36,337 nucleotides of DNA. It comes from Candidatus Moraniibacteriota bacterium (GTDB lineage Bacteria; Patescibacteriota; Minisyncoccia; Moranbacterales; UBA1568). The position numbers and the translations under genes are program-made. The notes under the pieces were generated by a model that saw only the letters and a list, made by a program, of their open reading frames with translations, was not told the DNA's origin and made no database searches. Where the stretch lies: positions 1-36,337 of the forward strand of contig JAGOSP010000011.1 in the NCBI GenBank assembly GCA_018062205.1, in the 5' to 3' direction. This document shows, piece after piece, positions 16,097-24,856 of this stretch (the stretch's first letter is position 1; each line of letters opens with the position of its first letter).

Positions 16097-16138
16097 AATA
16101 AAAATTCTCCTGAGCCTTTACTCAAGAGAATTTTTATT
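16097..16138. terminator. Bidirectional terminator between the rhodanese gene and groES
   Basis: AATAAAAATTCTC pairs with GAGAATTTTTATT, with a further CTGAG/CTCAAG extension toward the loop. Both strands have a U-run after the stem, so it can end the plus-strand priA unit and the convergent groES transcript. Confidence 0.8.
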
Positions 16139-16178
16139 TACTGCCAAGAAAATAAAGAGGTTCTCGTACACTTGCTAC

Positions 16179-16460
16179 TTAATCAAGGGAAATCACAGCC
16201 AGAATATCCTTGCTCGCGACGAGAAGATATTCTTCTGTGCCAATTTTCACTTCTGTCCCGCCGTACCGATTGAAGATAACCTTCTGATTGACAGCGACTT
16301 TGATTTTCTCGCTTTCACCAATAGCCATCACGCGTCCTTGTTGTGGACGCTCCTCACGAGCAGTGTCTGGCAAAAAAATTCCAGCTGATGTTTTTTGTTC
16401 AAGTTTCTCAGGTAAAATCAATACATTCTCTCCGAGCGGCTTGATATTCGGTTTTTTCAT
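16179..16460 (-). CDS. groES: Co-chaperonin GroES
   Basis: 93 residues. Typical GroES: IKPLGENVLILPEKLEQKTSAGIFLPDTA with the mobile loop, then GRVMAIG, a KVIFNRYGGTEVKIGTEEYLLV beta segment and the DILAVI end. It caps GroEL for folding of client proteins in the cytoplasm. groEL is not adjacent: the next genes are alaS upstream and a convergent gene downstream, so groEL is elsewhere or absent from this window. Regulated by the CIRCE operator and promoter just upstream (16484-16524). The TATAAT lies inside the operator loop, so HrcA binding would block transcription until heat or folding stress. ATG 16460 has no obvious SD. Confidence 0.97.
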   Translation of the reverse strand: MKKPNIKPLGENVLILPEKLEQKTSAGIFLPDTAREERPQQGRVMAIGESEKIKVAVNQKVIFNRYGGTEVKIGTEEYLLVASKDILAVISLD

Positions 16461-16483
16461 ATACCATTACATTAATCCTGTTA

Positions 16484-16524
16484 GTAGCACTCTCAATTAT
16501 AGAGTGCTAAATTTTAGACGTCAA
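16484..16524 (-). promoter_or_regulatory. groES promoter with embedded CIRCE operator
   Basis: Minus strand TTGACG (16519-16524), 17-base spacer, TATAAT (16496-16501). The inverted repeat GTAGCACTC-N9-GAGTGCTAA (16484-16510) is the CIRCE element, 17 of 18 arm bases matching TTAGCACTC-N9-GAGTGCTAA. The -10 lies at the edge of the N9 loop, so bound HrcA repressor would occlude polymerase. The -35 overlaps the 3' end of alaS (stop at 16521). Confidence 0.93.
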
Positions 16525-18404
16525 GCATCGCTAAAAATAGCCTTAATTCGCCGAATTCCAGACGAACAAGCTTCTTCTTTTTGTATCTTAAAGCGACCAA
16601 ATGTTGCGATATCTGCCATATGCTTTACATGAGGACCCCCACATAATTCCTGAGAATAAAGCGTGCCATCCAACCCTTCTACCTGATAGACCGTAACTTT
16701 CTCTGGATATTTTTCCCAGAAACTTCCTTCAACACCAGTGGTTCGCGCCACTCTTTTGTCCATGATAGTTGATTTGACGACTGCGCCAGAGTCAATAGCG
16801 GAATTGACATACGCCTCTACATGGTCAAGGACATCTCTTGATACTTTTTCTGGAAAGGTAAAATCAAAACGCGTTCTTTCTTCGGTAATATTTGATCCAG
16901 CTTGATGAACGCCTTCACCCAACTCTTGACGGAGTCCGGCAAGCATCAGATGTGTTGCGGTATGGAAAGCAGTTACCTTCTCGCTATGATCAGCCAGACC
17001 TCCTTTGAATTTTCCTGCACTAGCGGTACGCGATAGATTCTGATGTTTTTCAAGCTCTTGACGGAACGAAATCACATCAACTGATTTCCCTGATTCCTTC
17101 GCCAATTCTTCAGTAATTTCAATCGGAAAACCATACGAGGAAAAAAGCACAAAAGCATCGACGCCGCTAATAGTTTTTCCGGAAAGTTTTTGGAATTCCT
17201 TGAGCCCAGTCTCGAGCGTTTTGCGAAATTTTGCCTCTTCGCGTGAAAGTTCTGCCGTGATAGACGCAGCGCTTGAAGAGAGGTTTGGATAGGCCACGGC
17301 ATAGGTTTCAATAAAAGCGCCCCCCACTCGAGCAGTGAAATCATGTTCTATACCAAGCGTATTTCCAAAACGGACAGCCCGACGAACAAGTCGACGAACA
17401 AAATATCCCTGATCTTTATTTGATGGGACAATGCCATCTCCAATCAAAAAAACGACTGCTCGAATATGATCGAGGACGACCCGATAAGCGTATGTTTCAT
17501 TATCATTTTCACCATACTTTTTCCCCGAGAGAAGACCGAGTGTTTTTCTTGCATTTTCAAAAAAATCCAAAATAAAGACATCTGGTTTGTCCGAACAAGC
17601 TGCTGCTAGTCTTTCAAGACCACCACCAAAATCAACATTTTTCTGCGCAAGTTCTTCAAAACCATCGGCCGTCTTCCGATACTGCATAAACACATTATTT
17701 CCAATTTCCATGAAACGCCCGCAATCGCAATTCACATGACAAAACTCCCCCGAAAATGGCGTTCCTGGGATGCAGCTCTGACCAAGATCTGGTCGGAAGT
17801 CAAAGAACATCTCTGTATCAGGACCACCCGGTTCACCAATCGGCATATGCGAAGGAGAACCGACCCGGCTCCACCAGTTCTTCTTCTCATCATAATAAAA
17901 TATTTTTCCGCCCTGCATTCCATCTCGTTCTGAAAAATCAACGATTTTTGCATCAATACCAACTGAAGCAAAATGCTGCTTCCAGAGTTCTGCAGATTCG
18001 GTGTCCTTGGTAATCTTCAAATCTTCATTGCCACGAAAACAAGTAAAGAAAAGGCGATTGGGATCAATTTGAAGTTCTTGAGTCAGAAACTCCCACATCC
18101 AAGCGATTTGTTCTTTTTTGAAATAATCCCCAAAGGACCAATTCCCAAGCATTTCAAAAAACGTCGTATGACGATTGTCACCCACTTCCTCGATATCCTG
18201 CGTTCGAAAAGATTTCTGGGAATCGGCAATTCGTTTACCAAGCGGGTGAAGCTCTCCGAGAAAGTACGGGAGCATCGGCTGCATGCCAGACCCTGTAAAA
18301 AGAGTTGTCGGATCATTTTCCGGTCGAAGAGGAGACGATGGAACAATAACGTGTCCATGTTTTTTGAAAAAATCAAAGTATTTTTCACGGAGAGAATCAG
18401 CCAT
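16521..18404 (-). CDS. alaS: Alanyl-tRNA synthetase, short form without C-terminal C-Ala domain
   Basis: 627 residues from ATG 18404 (MADSLREKYFDFFKKHGH). The catalytic domain has PSSPLRPENDPTTLFTGSGM, then the FRTQDIEEVGDNRHTTFFEMLGNWSFGDYFKKE class II motif 2 stretch, and FGGGLERLAAAC as motif 3. The editing domain carries the zinc HxxxH (FHTATHLML) and CxxxH (CGGPHV), so mischarged Ser/Gly can probably be removed. The protein ends soon after, about 250 residues short of the usual 870-880, so the C-Ala oligomerisation/tRNA-elbow domain is absent. The stop is clean, with no leftover frame, so this looks like a genuine short form and not a break. Two small proteins precede it in an ftsA-type operon. 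Confidence 0.94.
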   Translation of the reverse strand: MADSLREKYFDFFKKHGHVIVPSSPLRPENDPTTLFTGSGMQPMLPYFLGELHPLGKRIADSQKSFRTQDIEEVGDNRHTTFFEMLGNWSFGDYFKKEQIAWMWEFLTQELQIDPNRLFFTCFRGNEDLKITKDTESAELWKQHFASVGIDAKIVDFSERDGMQGGKIFYYDEKKNWWSRVGSPSHMPIGEPGGPDTEMFFDFRPDLGQSCIPGTPFSGEFCHVNCDCGRFMEIGNNVFMQYRKTADGFEELAQKNVDFGGGLERLAAACSDKPDVFILDFFENARKTLGLLSGKKYGENDNETYAYRVVLDHIRAVVFLIGDGIVPSNKDQGYFVRRLVRRAVRFGNTLGIEHDFTARVGGAFIETYAVAYPNLSSSAASITAELSREEAKFRKTLETGLKEFQKLSGKTISGVDAFVLFSSYGFPIEITEELAKESGKSVDVISFRQELEKHQNLSRTASAGKFKGGLADHSEKVTAFHTATHLMLAGLRQELGEGVHQAGSNITEERTRFDFTFPEKVSRDVLDHVEAYVNSAIDSGAVVKSTIMDKRVARTTGVEGSFWEKYPEKVTVYQVEGLDGTLYSQELCGGPHVKHMADIATFGRFKIQKEEACSSGIRRIKAIFSDA

Positions 18405-18424
18405 ATACAAAAATCTAACGGAAA

Positions 18425-18643
18425 TTACCAACCAAGTTTTTTTGCTATTTCATCGTACTCCCAATCCTTAAGACGCCACTCAAAAATTCCTTTCAATGCT
18501 GCGATAGCATCTTCTGAAGAGGTTGAATAACCCACCTTACTCTTGATTTGGCTACGATTATAGTCTGAGAGATCTAACTTGTCAGACCGTCCTGCATTCA
18601 TTTCTTCGAGCAAAGACAATAATTTTTCATCTGTACCTGGCAT
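18425..18643 (-). CDS. Small conserved-looking hypothetical protein, 72 residues
   Basis: MPGTDEKLLSLLEEMNAG opens the protein, followed by a polar middle with KLDLSDYNRSQIKSK and an end rich in Trp/Leu (FEWRLKDWEYDEIAKKLGW). Predicted helical and soluble, with no membrane segment. It lies 18 bases after the 90-residue protein and 20 bases before alaS in the same run, which makes it a likely real gene. I do not recognise a family. ATG with no SD. Confidence 0.6.
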   Translation of the reverse strand: MPGTDEKLLSLLEEMNAGRSDKLDLSDYNRSQIKSKVGYSTSSEDAIAALKGIFEWRLKDWEYDEIAKKLGW

Positions 18644-18661
18644 AAAAAAATAGTCAAGAAA

Positions 18662-18934
18662 TTAATACTTTATTGCATTTAAACGTCGTTTTTGAATCGC
18701 TAAATCTCCCGAAATCCTCTGAAGAGCAGTCGCTTGTGTTCTGAGTAAACTCGCATTGCGATCAAGCTCTGATACGAGGCGCTTTTTTTGATTCTCAAGA
18801 GAACGATTCTCTGCTTGAAGTCCAAGTACTGTTCGTGTTATTTTTTTCATGTCTGATGAGAGCAGCATGATTTCTGTCTCGATTTTTCGCTTAAGAGCGA
18901 GCGAATTTGAATCTTTTATTGCACTAATTCGCAT
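18662..18934 (-). CDS. Coiled-coil hypothetical protein, 90 residues
   Basis: Almost the whole protein is a heptad-rich coiled coil (residues about 15-85, for example SLENQKKRLVSELDRN and TALQRISGDLAIQKRR). No signal peptide or membrane helix. It lies between the baseplate-J-like gene (61 bases upstream) and the 72-residue gene (18 bases downstream), all minus strand. Its position beside an FtsA-like protein would suit a small division or membrane-complex helper, but this is only context. No family recognised. Confidence 0.6.
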   Translation of the reverse strand: MRISAIKDSNSLALKRKIETEIMLLSSDMKKITRTVLGLQAENRSLENQKKRLVSELDRNASLLRTQATALQRISGDLAIQKRRLNAIKY

Positions 18935-18995
18935 AGTATTCTATCAGAAAGAAAATAGCTAATCAAGAGTCAGTGGCATGAGGAATATCTTGCTC

Positions 18996-21044
18996 TTATT
19001 CGGAAATCACCTGAACTGAAACTCTCTCTTCATTTTTTGGAATATTATGAAAAAGAAATTCCGGGGAGAAGTTTACTTCGATTCTTTTGATTTCCGCATG
19101 TTTTTCTAATATTGATTTAATTCCTTCTTCGTCCAAACCAAGTAATTCTTCCTGGAGCTTATCTGTCTCAATCACAGAAGAAAGCATCAGAGTTGAAAGA
19201 ACACTGAAAGTTACCTTGTCTTCGTCATAACGAGGAAGAACATTTTGAAAAGAAAGAGTCGCATCAGTTACACGAAATGAAATACCCTTCCTCTCAGGAA
19301 GGTTGCGATGAGCAAGTTTTTCTTTGAGAATTTTTTCAGAAACGACATAAGCACGTCCCGTGAATCCTCCCTTAATGTCAAAGCGTTCTCCGAGTGATCC
19401 AGCCAAAGGAAGCTCTCCCATTTGAGTATCAATCACTTCGATAGAGTCTATCAAAATACGTTCGTCAGGCAAAAGATCTTGTTCTATGGCGACAAGAAAA
19501 TCCTGCTTTGCCTGTTCTTTCAGTTTTTGGGCAGCAGAATCAATATTTTCTTTAGTAATACTCAGCATGCTCTCATCACTCCCTCCACCACCAGAGAAAC
19601 CTTTGCTTGATTTAGCGCGAATTTTTTCATACTTCACACCATTTTTAAACCCAGGAATCGTAAAGTCAGTGGGATTAATATTATATTCATCTCCAGGAGC
19701 ATCGGCAATCACGACTGCTTCAGCGATACCGGGCTGTCGTTTTCCATCGACTATTGTCATTCCGGGAACTGTTACTGATTCCGCTAAACGAAATATTTTT
19801 CCATCACTTGTTTCAAAACGAGTAGTTGCAATCAATGGCTGGGTATCACTCGAATATTCATTTGTAATAATCAATGTTCCTCGTGCTTTTTGATTTCCTG
19901 ACAACGCCTTTCCGCTTGCCTCGGTCGTTACCATGCTCTCATAATTTTTTTCAATCTTCCGAACGGGTACCACATCGTCATCCTGATTGCCAATCGGAGC
20001 AATAGTCCGACCTTCAAATTTTGCTTCAACGTCATGAGTTATATCATGTGGCGTAATCAATATAGAAGCTTTTGGGAGGAAAAAGTAGATTGCAGCGCCA
20101 ACACCGAGTAATACAATAATACCCCCCAAAAAAAAGAGTGGGATTTTCCAAGAAGATGTCTTTTTTGGTGAAGTCTTCACAGGTGGAGACATGGGTGGCA
20201 AAGAAACTGATTGAGAGGCAAGGGAACCCAATTGTGCTTGATCTTCCATTCCACCCTGATAAGATGCGGCTGGCGAAGTGCCGACTGGTTCACGTCGAAA
20301 AAATCTCTCAAGTCTTTGATTTCGACCCGAAGAGTCATCTTCCTTATTTTGTACTAGAGTTGGCATTGAATTTGACTGCTGACGAATCGGCGGTGCTGGC
20401 TGCTGAACTATACGTGGTTTCTCGGAATAGACTGGCTGCTGAACAGGCTTCGCTGATAGGACGGCTGGTGATTCGATATCACTCTGAACGGAATTCAAAG
20501 CTGTTTGATACCGAGGTGAAGTATCACGAATCCTCAGACGACGCGTATCCTGTGCCGGCATGCTCTCCTGTTGTTGAGGAAAAGTTTGGGGAGGACGCTG
20601 CGTTATTATTTGAGGTGAAACTGTTAGGGGCGCTCCTGATGAAGAAAATGTGTCTGATCCAAGATGACTCGAGAGCGGCATTTCTGGAGATCGCTCATCC
20701 CTTACGACTGAATTCAATTCGCCAGATGGCATCTGCCTTCCTCCTTTTTCTGTATTCAATCCACTCACCTCTGGACGCAAGGAATTTATTTCAGCAGCAT
20801 ACTCTTTCGTGGGAATACCAACGCGCTCTGCCAATTGTCGACCATTTTCATCTTGTGAAATAATAACAATCCGTTTCCCTTGCTTCTCGGCTTCACGCTG
20901 AAATAAACGAAGATTCACTGCGCTCTGAAGCACGAGCGACCGTTTTGGAAAGACAAAGCAATTTTCAATTTCTGGAGATTTTCTCAGATATCCAATAACC
21001 GAAATAATCTCTTCATCAGAATCAATAAAAAATGTTTGTGGCAT
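18996..21044 (-). CDS. Large single-pass membrane protein with baseplate-J-like C-terminal region
   Basis: 682 residues. N-terminal domain (about 1-85: FIDSDEEIISVIGYLRKSPE, IVIISQDENGRQLAERVGI) is a compact alpha/beta module, followed by a Ser/Pro/Gln-rich linker to about 300, a membrane helix (about 303-325: FFLGGIIVLLGVGAAIYFFL) and a 355-residue region with beta-rich character (GTLIITNEYSSDTQPL, RFETSDGKIFRL, GDEYNINPTDFTIPG). Such proteins are commonly named baseplate-J-like in CPR genomes, and the fold may form an outer-face ring or assembly platform. The gene ends nine bases before ftsA's run in the same operon. Function unknown; an envelope or pilus/secretion role fits better than a phage one since no phage genes surround it. 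Confidence 0.72.
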   Translation of the reverse strand: MPQTFFIDSDEEIISVIGYLRKSPEIENCFVFPKRSLVLQSAVNLRLFQREAEKQGKRIVIISQDENGRQLAERVGIPTKEYAAEINSLRPEVSGLNTEKGGRQMPSGELNSVVRDERSPEMPLSSHLGSDTFSSSGAPLTVSPQIITQRPPQTFPQQQESMPAQDTRRLRIRDTSPRYQTALNSVQSDIESPAVLSAKPVQQPVYSEKPRIVQQPAPPIRQQSNSMPTLVQNKEDDSSGRNQRLERFFRREPVGTSPAASYQGGMEDQAQLGSLASQSVSLPPMSPPVKTSPKKTSSWKIPLFFLGGIIVLLGVGAAIYFFLPKASILITPHDITHDVEAKFEGRTIAPIGNQDDDVVPVRKIEKNYESMVTTEASGKALSGNQKARGTLIITNEYSSDTQPLIATTRFETSDGKIFRLAESVTVPGMTIVDGKRQPGIAEAVVIADAPGDEYNINPTDFTIPGFKNGVKYEKIRAKSSKGFSGGGGSDESMLSITKENIDSAAQKLKEQAKQDFLVAIEQDLLPDERILIDSIEVIDTQMGELPLAGSLGERFDIKGGFTGRAYVVSEKILKEKLAHRNLPERKGISFRVTDATLSFQNVLPRYDEDKVTFSVLSTLMLSSVIETDKLQEELLGLDEEGIKSILEKHAEIKRIEVNFSPEFLFHNIPKNEERVSVQVISE

Positions 21045-21053
21045 AGGAAGAAA

Positions 21054-22316
21054 TTATTGCTGATCACCGATACGCTGCATACTTCTTTGGAGAATTTGCG
21101 TCAGCTCTTTCTCTTCATCCAAAATTCCAATCAATGCTAAATTTGCAAGACCGATCGGCGTTATGTCTTGAGGATTAACCAGCTCTCCAGTGGTATCCAC
21201 GATACGCGCTACGTCTTTCGGCTGCAGATAACTCACTTGCGGAGGCCGAGCAAAAGGCAATGTTTTTGCCCATTCCTGGGACAAGAGCGCTTCTCGAATA
21301 CCCGGAAGAGCAGAACCACCACCGCACAAAAAAATCCGGGATGGGAGTAAATCTGTTTCAGCGAATTCACTCAGCGACAGCTCAACTCCACCAAGCCAAA
21401 TACGACAATCATCAGAAAAAAGAGTTGCAATATGAGTCATATCTTCCGAGTGAAGCTTCCCATTCGCATAATCAATCTTCATCTGTTCGGCTACATCAAA
21501 AGTCAGGCCAAATTCTTGAGCAAGTCGCTTCGTAAAAGCACGTCCACCAAGAGCAAACATCTTCGTTCCTTCCAATCCGCCATTTCGAACAACTGCAATA
21601 TCGCTCGTTCCTCCTCCGATATCAATAAATATAGCGCTAAAATCGTTCATATCATTCACTTCCACTGATCGTGCCACCGCGTATGGCTCAGCAGCAATCG
21701 AAAGAAGATCCAGATTAAGAGCTTTTGCTATCGTTTCAAGCGCTCCAAGATGAATCAGTGGCGCATAGGCATTAAATATACTCATGGAAACCTCTTTCCC
21801 TTGAAAATTGGTTGGGTTTTGAACGTGATACCCATCAATACTCACACTCACCATTGCGGCATTAATCAGCTTTACTTCAATATTTTCTTGTCCTGTTTCC
21901 CATGCAAGCTGCTTCTTGATTCGATCAAAAGCTTTTTCCTGAACCTTCTTAATAATCATTTTGAGTTCCGATGATCCAATCTCAAGATTCTTATTTACTC
22001 GACTATAATGCACCGTTGTGGTTGTCCCCCGAACCAATTCTCCCGCAATACCAATAATACTTTTACCTATTTTTTTAACATGAGCATTCTCAGTTGCGAT
22101 ATTAATAGCCTGCCGAGATGATTCGATGACACCGTTGATATCAGCAACTGCGCCACTCCGCATATTTCCAGTTTTTTGCGCCACCCTTCCTACACCGATA
22201 ATAACACCGCGACCCTCATTTTCCTCAATACGTAATATCAAAGCCTTAACAACTTCAGTGCCTATATCAAGAGCGAGAACCACCTGTGGGCCATTCCCCC
22301 ACGAAAAAAATTTCAT
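21054..22316 (-). CDS. ftsA: FtsA/PilM-like actin-fold protein
   Basis: 420 residues. Actin-type ATPase: phosphate 1 motif LALDIGTEVVKALI, the SHS2-like insertion (GNMRSGAVADINGVIESSRQAINIA), phosphate 2 FIDIGGGTSDIAVV and adenosine motif IFLCGGGSALPG. FtsA links FtsZ to the membrane; PilM and related proteins anchor pili. The end (EELTQILQRSMQR-type) could be the amphipathic helix used for membrane binding. No ftsZ or ftsQ is adjacent; a large membrane protein follows instead, so the partner may differ from textbook FtsA. SD AAAGGAAAG lies 5 bases before the ATG, and the TGG-TATACT element is 33 bases upstream. Confidence 0.85.
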   Translation of the reverse strand: MKFFSWGNGPQVVLALDIGTEVVKALILRIEENEGRGVIIGVGRVAQKTGNMRSGAVADINGVIESSRQAINIATENAHVKKIGKSIIGIAGELVRGTTTTVHYSRVNKNLEIGSSELKMIIKKVQEKAFDRIKKQLAWETGQENIEVKLINAAMVSVSIDGYHVQNPTNFQGKEVSMSIFNAYAPLIHLGALETIAKALNLDLLSIAAEPYAVARSVEVNDMNDFSAIFIDIGGGTSDIAVVRNGGLEGTKMFALGGRAFTKRLAQEFGLTFDVAEQMKIDYANGKLHSEDMTHIATLFSDDCRIWLGGVELSLSEFAETDLLPSRIFLCGGGSALPGIREALLSQEWAKTLPFARPPQVSYLQPKDVARIVDTTGELVNPQDITPIGLANLALIGILDEEKELTQILQRSMQRIGDQQ

Positions 22317-22349
22317 AGCTTTCCTTTTTTGTTTTGAATCCTTTTAATA

Positions 22350-22358
22350 AGTATACCA
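22350..22358 (-). promoter_or_regulatory. Extended -10 promoter of the ftsA run
   Basis: Minus strand TGG-TATACT, 33 bases before the ftsA ATG, with no -35 match. Same word as the M23 promoter. It would start the ftsA to alaS transcript. Confidence 0.55.
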
Positions 22359-22452
22359 CAGATACCCTCAAAAACGACATCCCAAATACCGCCAAACAGA
22401 AGGCCTGTTTTCTCGTATCAATACAATATCCCTCTCGGATAAGTATCGTTTT

Positions 22453-23490
22453 TTAAAACTCTGAAGTCTGTACGTTGCCTAACAAGCGTTCACAGCTTAT
22501 TCTTGTTTGCAGGCCATCAACAGCGCCATATTTGGTTACAGCTCCGCCGCTATTCAGCATACCCATTGCTAAGAGTTCGCGAAGAGGTCTCTCTCTCACT
22601 CGACCAGCCAAAAAACCGGAGGAAAAGGCATCGCCAGCACCAGTACTATCAACCACTGGCCCAAGGGTGTGAATTGGGGCAAACAAAAAATCAGTCCCAT
22701 CTGCAGCCCATGCACCTCGCATACCATCAGTAAGCCCAACGCAACGCACTCCTTTCGCGAGCAGTGTTTCCAGAAGAAAGCGTTCATCATTTAAGAGGCT
22801 TTGTTCGCCTTCAAATCCGTACATCAGAAGCTCAATAGCTTCATCCTTATTTAACACCAGAACATCAGCTCGAGCCACCAATGCAAGAAGAAGCTTTGGA
22901 TCATCCTTTAAGTTATGCTGCCCTGGATTCAGAGCCAGTCGTGTAGATGACTGATCCAGATGAGAGACTACCTTTGAAATGTTTGATTTCCAATCGCCAT
23001 TCAATGCGCTCATAAAAATCCATTCCGCACCTGCCAATTTTTTTTCTTCAATCACTAACCGCTCATTCGCGTCTCGATTATGAAAAATAATCCGATCACC
23101 AGATTTCGCCAACACAACTACAGCCGAAAGGTCTGTTCTAATTCCTGATTCTCGTTGCACTAAATGCGTCAAAACAGATTCTTTTTCTAGTTCACGAAGC
23201 GCCCAATCGCCAAGTGTATCTCGCCCAATATGCGTATAACAGGCTGATACAATACCAAGCCGAGCAAGACCGATAGAGGTATTAGAAGCTACGCCGCCAA
23301 TTGCCTCATAACGATTCGGTACACGAAATTTTCCACCGACTTCAAAAGCAGCTTTTTGTTTTGAAGTAATATCTTCAGGCGTGTCATAAATAACATACTC
23401 ATCACTCGGGAAAAAAATGTCTTGGGAACACGATCCGATACAGATCACTTCGGGTGTTTTTGGTTGAAAAAACATAGGAAAAACAATCAT
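22453..23490 (-). CDS. PfkB/ribokinase-family sugar kinase
   Basis: 345 residues. The family signature is present: substrate-side EAIGGVASNTSIGLARLG, GRDTLGDWAL, and the C-terminal DSTGAGDAFSSGFLAG with the catalytic Asp. PfkB-family kinases phosphorylate sugars such as fructose 6-phosphate, ribose, fructose or nucleosides. It directly follows eno and pgk (17 bases from the eno stop), so a glycolytic role such as phosphofructokinase or an adenosine/ribose kinase is plausible but not decidable from sequence. The N-terminus MIVFPMFFQPK precedes VICIGSCSQD; the Met at 23475 is an equally good start. Confidence 0.85.
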   Translation of the reverse strand: MIVFPMFFQPKTPEVICIGSCSQDIFFPSDEYVIYDTPEDITSKQKAAFEVGGKFRVPNRYEAIGGVASNTSIGLARLGIVSACYTHIGRDTLGDWALRELEKESVLTHLVQRESGIRTDLSAVVVLAKSGDRIIFHNRDANERLVIEEKKLAGAEWIFMSALNGDWKSNISKVVSHLDQSSTRLALNPGQHNLKDDPKLLLALVARADVLVLNKDEAIELLMYGFEGEQSLLNDERFLLETLLAKGVRCVGLTDGMRGAWAADGTDFLFAPIHTLGPVVDSTGAGDAFSSGFLAGRVRERPLRELLAMGMLNSGGAVTKYGAVDGLQTRISCERLLGNVQTSEF

Positions 23491-23507
23491 CGAATGAAGA
23501 AATACCT

Positions 23508-24794
23508 TTAGACTGAATGTAATTCGGAGTAAATACGAAGGAGTCGATTATATTTAACGAGACGCTCCCCTCTCGAGAGAGATCCCGTTTTAATAAAACG
23601 CGAACCCGCTCCAACCGCAAGATCAGCAATAAAATCGTCACTCGTTTCGCCTGATCGATGTGAAACCACTGTATCCAATCCATTTGTATGAGCAAGCCGC
23701 ATACAGGCAAGTGTTTCAGAGAGTGTTCCTATTTGATTCGGCTTAATCAAAACACTATTGCAAGACTTTGCTGATAACGCTTTTTCGACTCGTTCAATAT
23801 TTGTCACAAGAAGATCATCCCCGATAATCAATAACTGCTTACCCCAACTTGCTGGTGAAACAGTGAGCTTTTCGCTCATTTCTCGCCAACCATCCCAATC
23901 TTCTTCGTGCAATCCATCTTCCAAAGAAACAATATGGTACCTTTCAATCCATTCGCGATAGAGATTTGTCAACCGATCACGAGAAAGACTCGCTCCTTCG
24001 GGCTGCATCTGATACAAATCTTGTTCTGGAACATAGAAAGAATTTGCTGCGACATCCAAACCAAGAAAGACCTGTTTTCCGGGTTCATATCCCGCTTCCC
24101 CAATCGCCTGATTTATTTTTTCGAGCGCTTGTGCATGGCTCTCCAAACGTGGTGCAAAACCACCCTCATCACCAACGCCCGTTGAAAAATGATCTGCCTC
24201 AAGAAGCTTTTTCAGTACATGAAAAATTTCACTTCCTGCTCGTAATTGCTCTGGGTAAGAAATAACGCCACTGGGTACCAACTTAAACTCTTGTGTAGAA
24301 AGCCCGGAATCACTATGCTTTCCGCCATTCAGAATATTAAACATCGGCGTTGGAAAACGGTTTGCATCAAGAGGGGTTCCTATGAGTTCGGCGATATACT
24401 GATACAGAGGCATCTGACGACTGAGAGCGGTTGCACGAGCTGCAGCGAGCGAAATACCGAGAAGCGCATTCGCACCAACACGAGATTTATTTGCTGTTCC
24501 ATCACATTCTTTCAAGATTGTATCCAAGGGAAGCTGAAGAGCGGCATCTGCTCCAATGACAGCATCTCGCAATTCTCCATTTACAAAACCAGCTGCCTGA
24601 AGAACGCCTAGTCCTCCATAGCGTCCTGTGTCACCATCGCGAAGCTCATGTGCCTCAAATGTTCCCGTTGAGGCACCCGATGGAACACCGGCAACCGCTA
24701 TGGTACCGTCTTCTAATGTAAGCGTTACTTCAACCGTCGGATTACCACGTGAATCAAGAATTTCACGTCCAGAAACATCTTTGATAATTGTCAT
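23508..24794 (-). CDS. eno: Enolase
   Basis: 428 residues from ATG 24794 (MTIIKDVSGREILDSRGNPTVEV), the usual start of the family; an upstream in-frame Met is less likely. Converts 2-phosphoglycerate to phosphoenolpyruvate. Loops and residues include SGASTGTFEA, KSRVGANALLG, GGKHSDSGLSTQEF, GDEGGFAP, VSLEDGLHEEDWDGW with the Glu, IGDDLLVTN, LIKPNQIGTLSE with the catalytic Lys, and VSHRSGET. All catalytic positions appear intact. Middle gene of pgk-eno-pfkB, 62 bases after pgk. No SD. Confidence 0.98.
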   Translation of the reverse strand: MTIIKDVSGREILDSRGNPTVEVTLTLEDGTIAVAGVPSGASTGTFEAHELRDGDTGRYGGLGVLQAAGFVNGELRDAVIGADAALQLPLDTILKECDGTANKSRVGANALLGISLAAARATALSRQMPLYQYIAELIGTPLDANRFPTPMFNILNGGKHSDSGLSTQEFKLVPSGVISYPEQLRAGSEIFHVLKKLLEADHFSTGVGDEGGFAPRLESHAQALEKINQAIGEAGYEPGKQVFLGLDVAANSFYVPEQDLYQMQPEGASLSRDRLTNLYREWIERYHIVSLEDGLHEEDWDGWREMSEKLTVSPASWGKQLLIIGDDLLVTNIERVEKALSAKSCNSVLIKPNQIGTLSETLACMRLAHTNGLDTVVSHRSGETSDDFIADLAVGAGSRFIKTGSLSRGERLVKYNRLLRIYSELHSV

Positions 24795-24856
24795 AGAAAT
24801 ATATTCATTCAATTCTTATTTTTGTGCTTCGTTACACGTAACAATGCTGAAAATTT

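Noticed and set aside
20138-20863. 241-residue open frame on the plus strand opposite the baseplate-J-like gene
   Set aside because: It lies opposite the low-complexity Ser/Pro/Gln linker of the minus-strand gene, has no SD and no recognisable domain. The minus-strand frame explains the sequence.
18996-21044. Phage tail or tailocin cluster suggested by the baseplate-J-like region
   Set aside because: No other phage structural, lysis or integrase genes are nearby, and the neighbours are cell-division and tRNA-synthetase genes.
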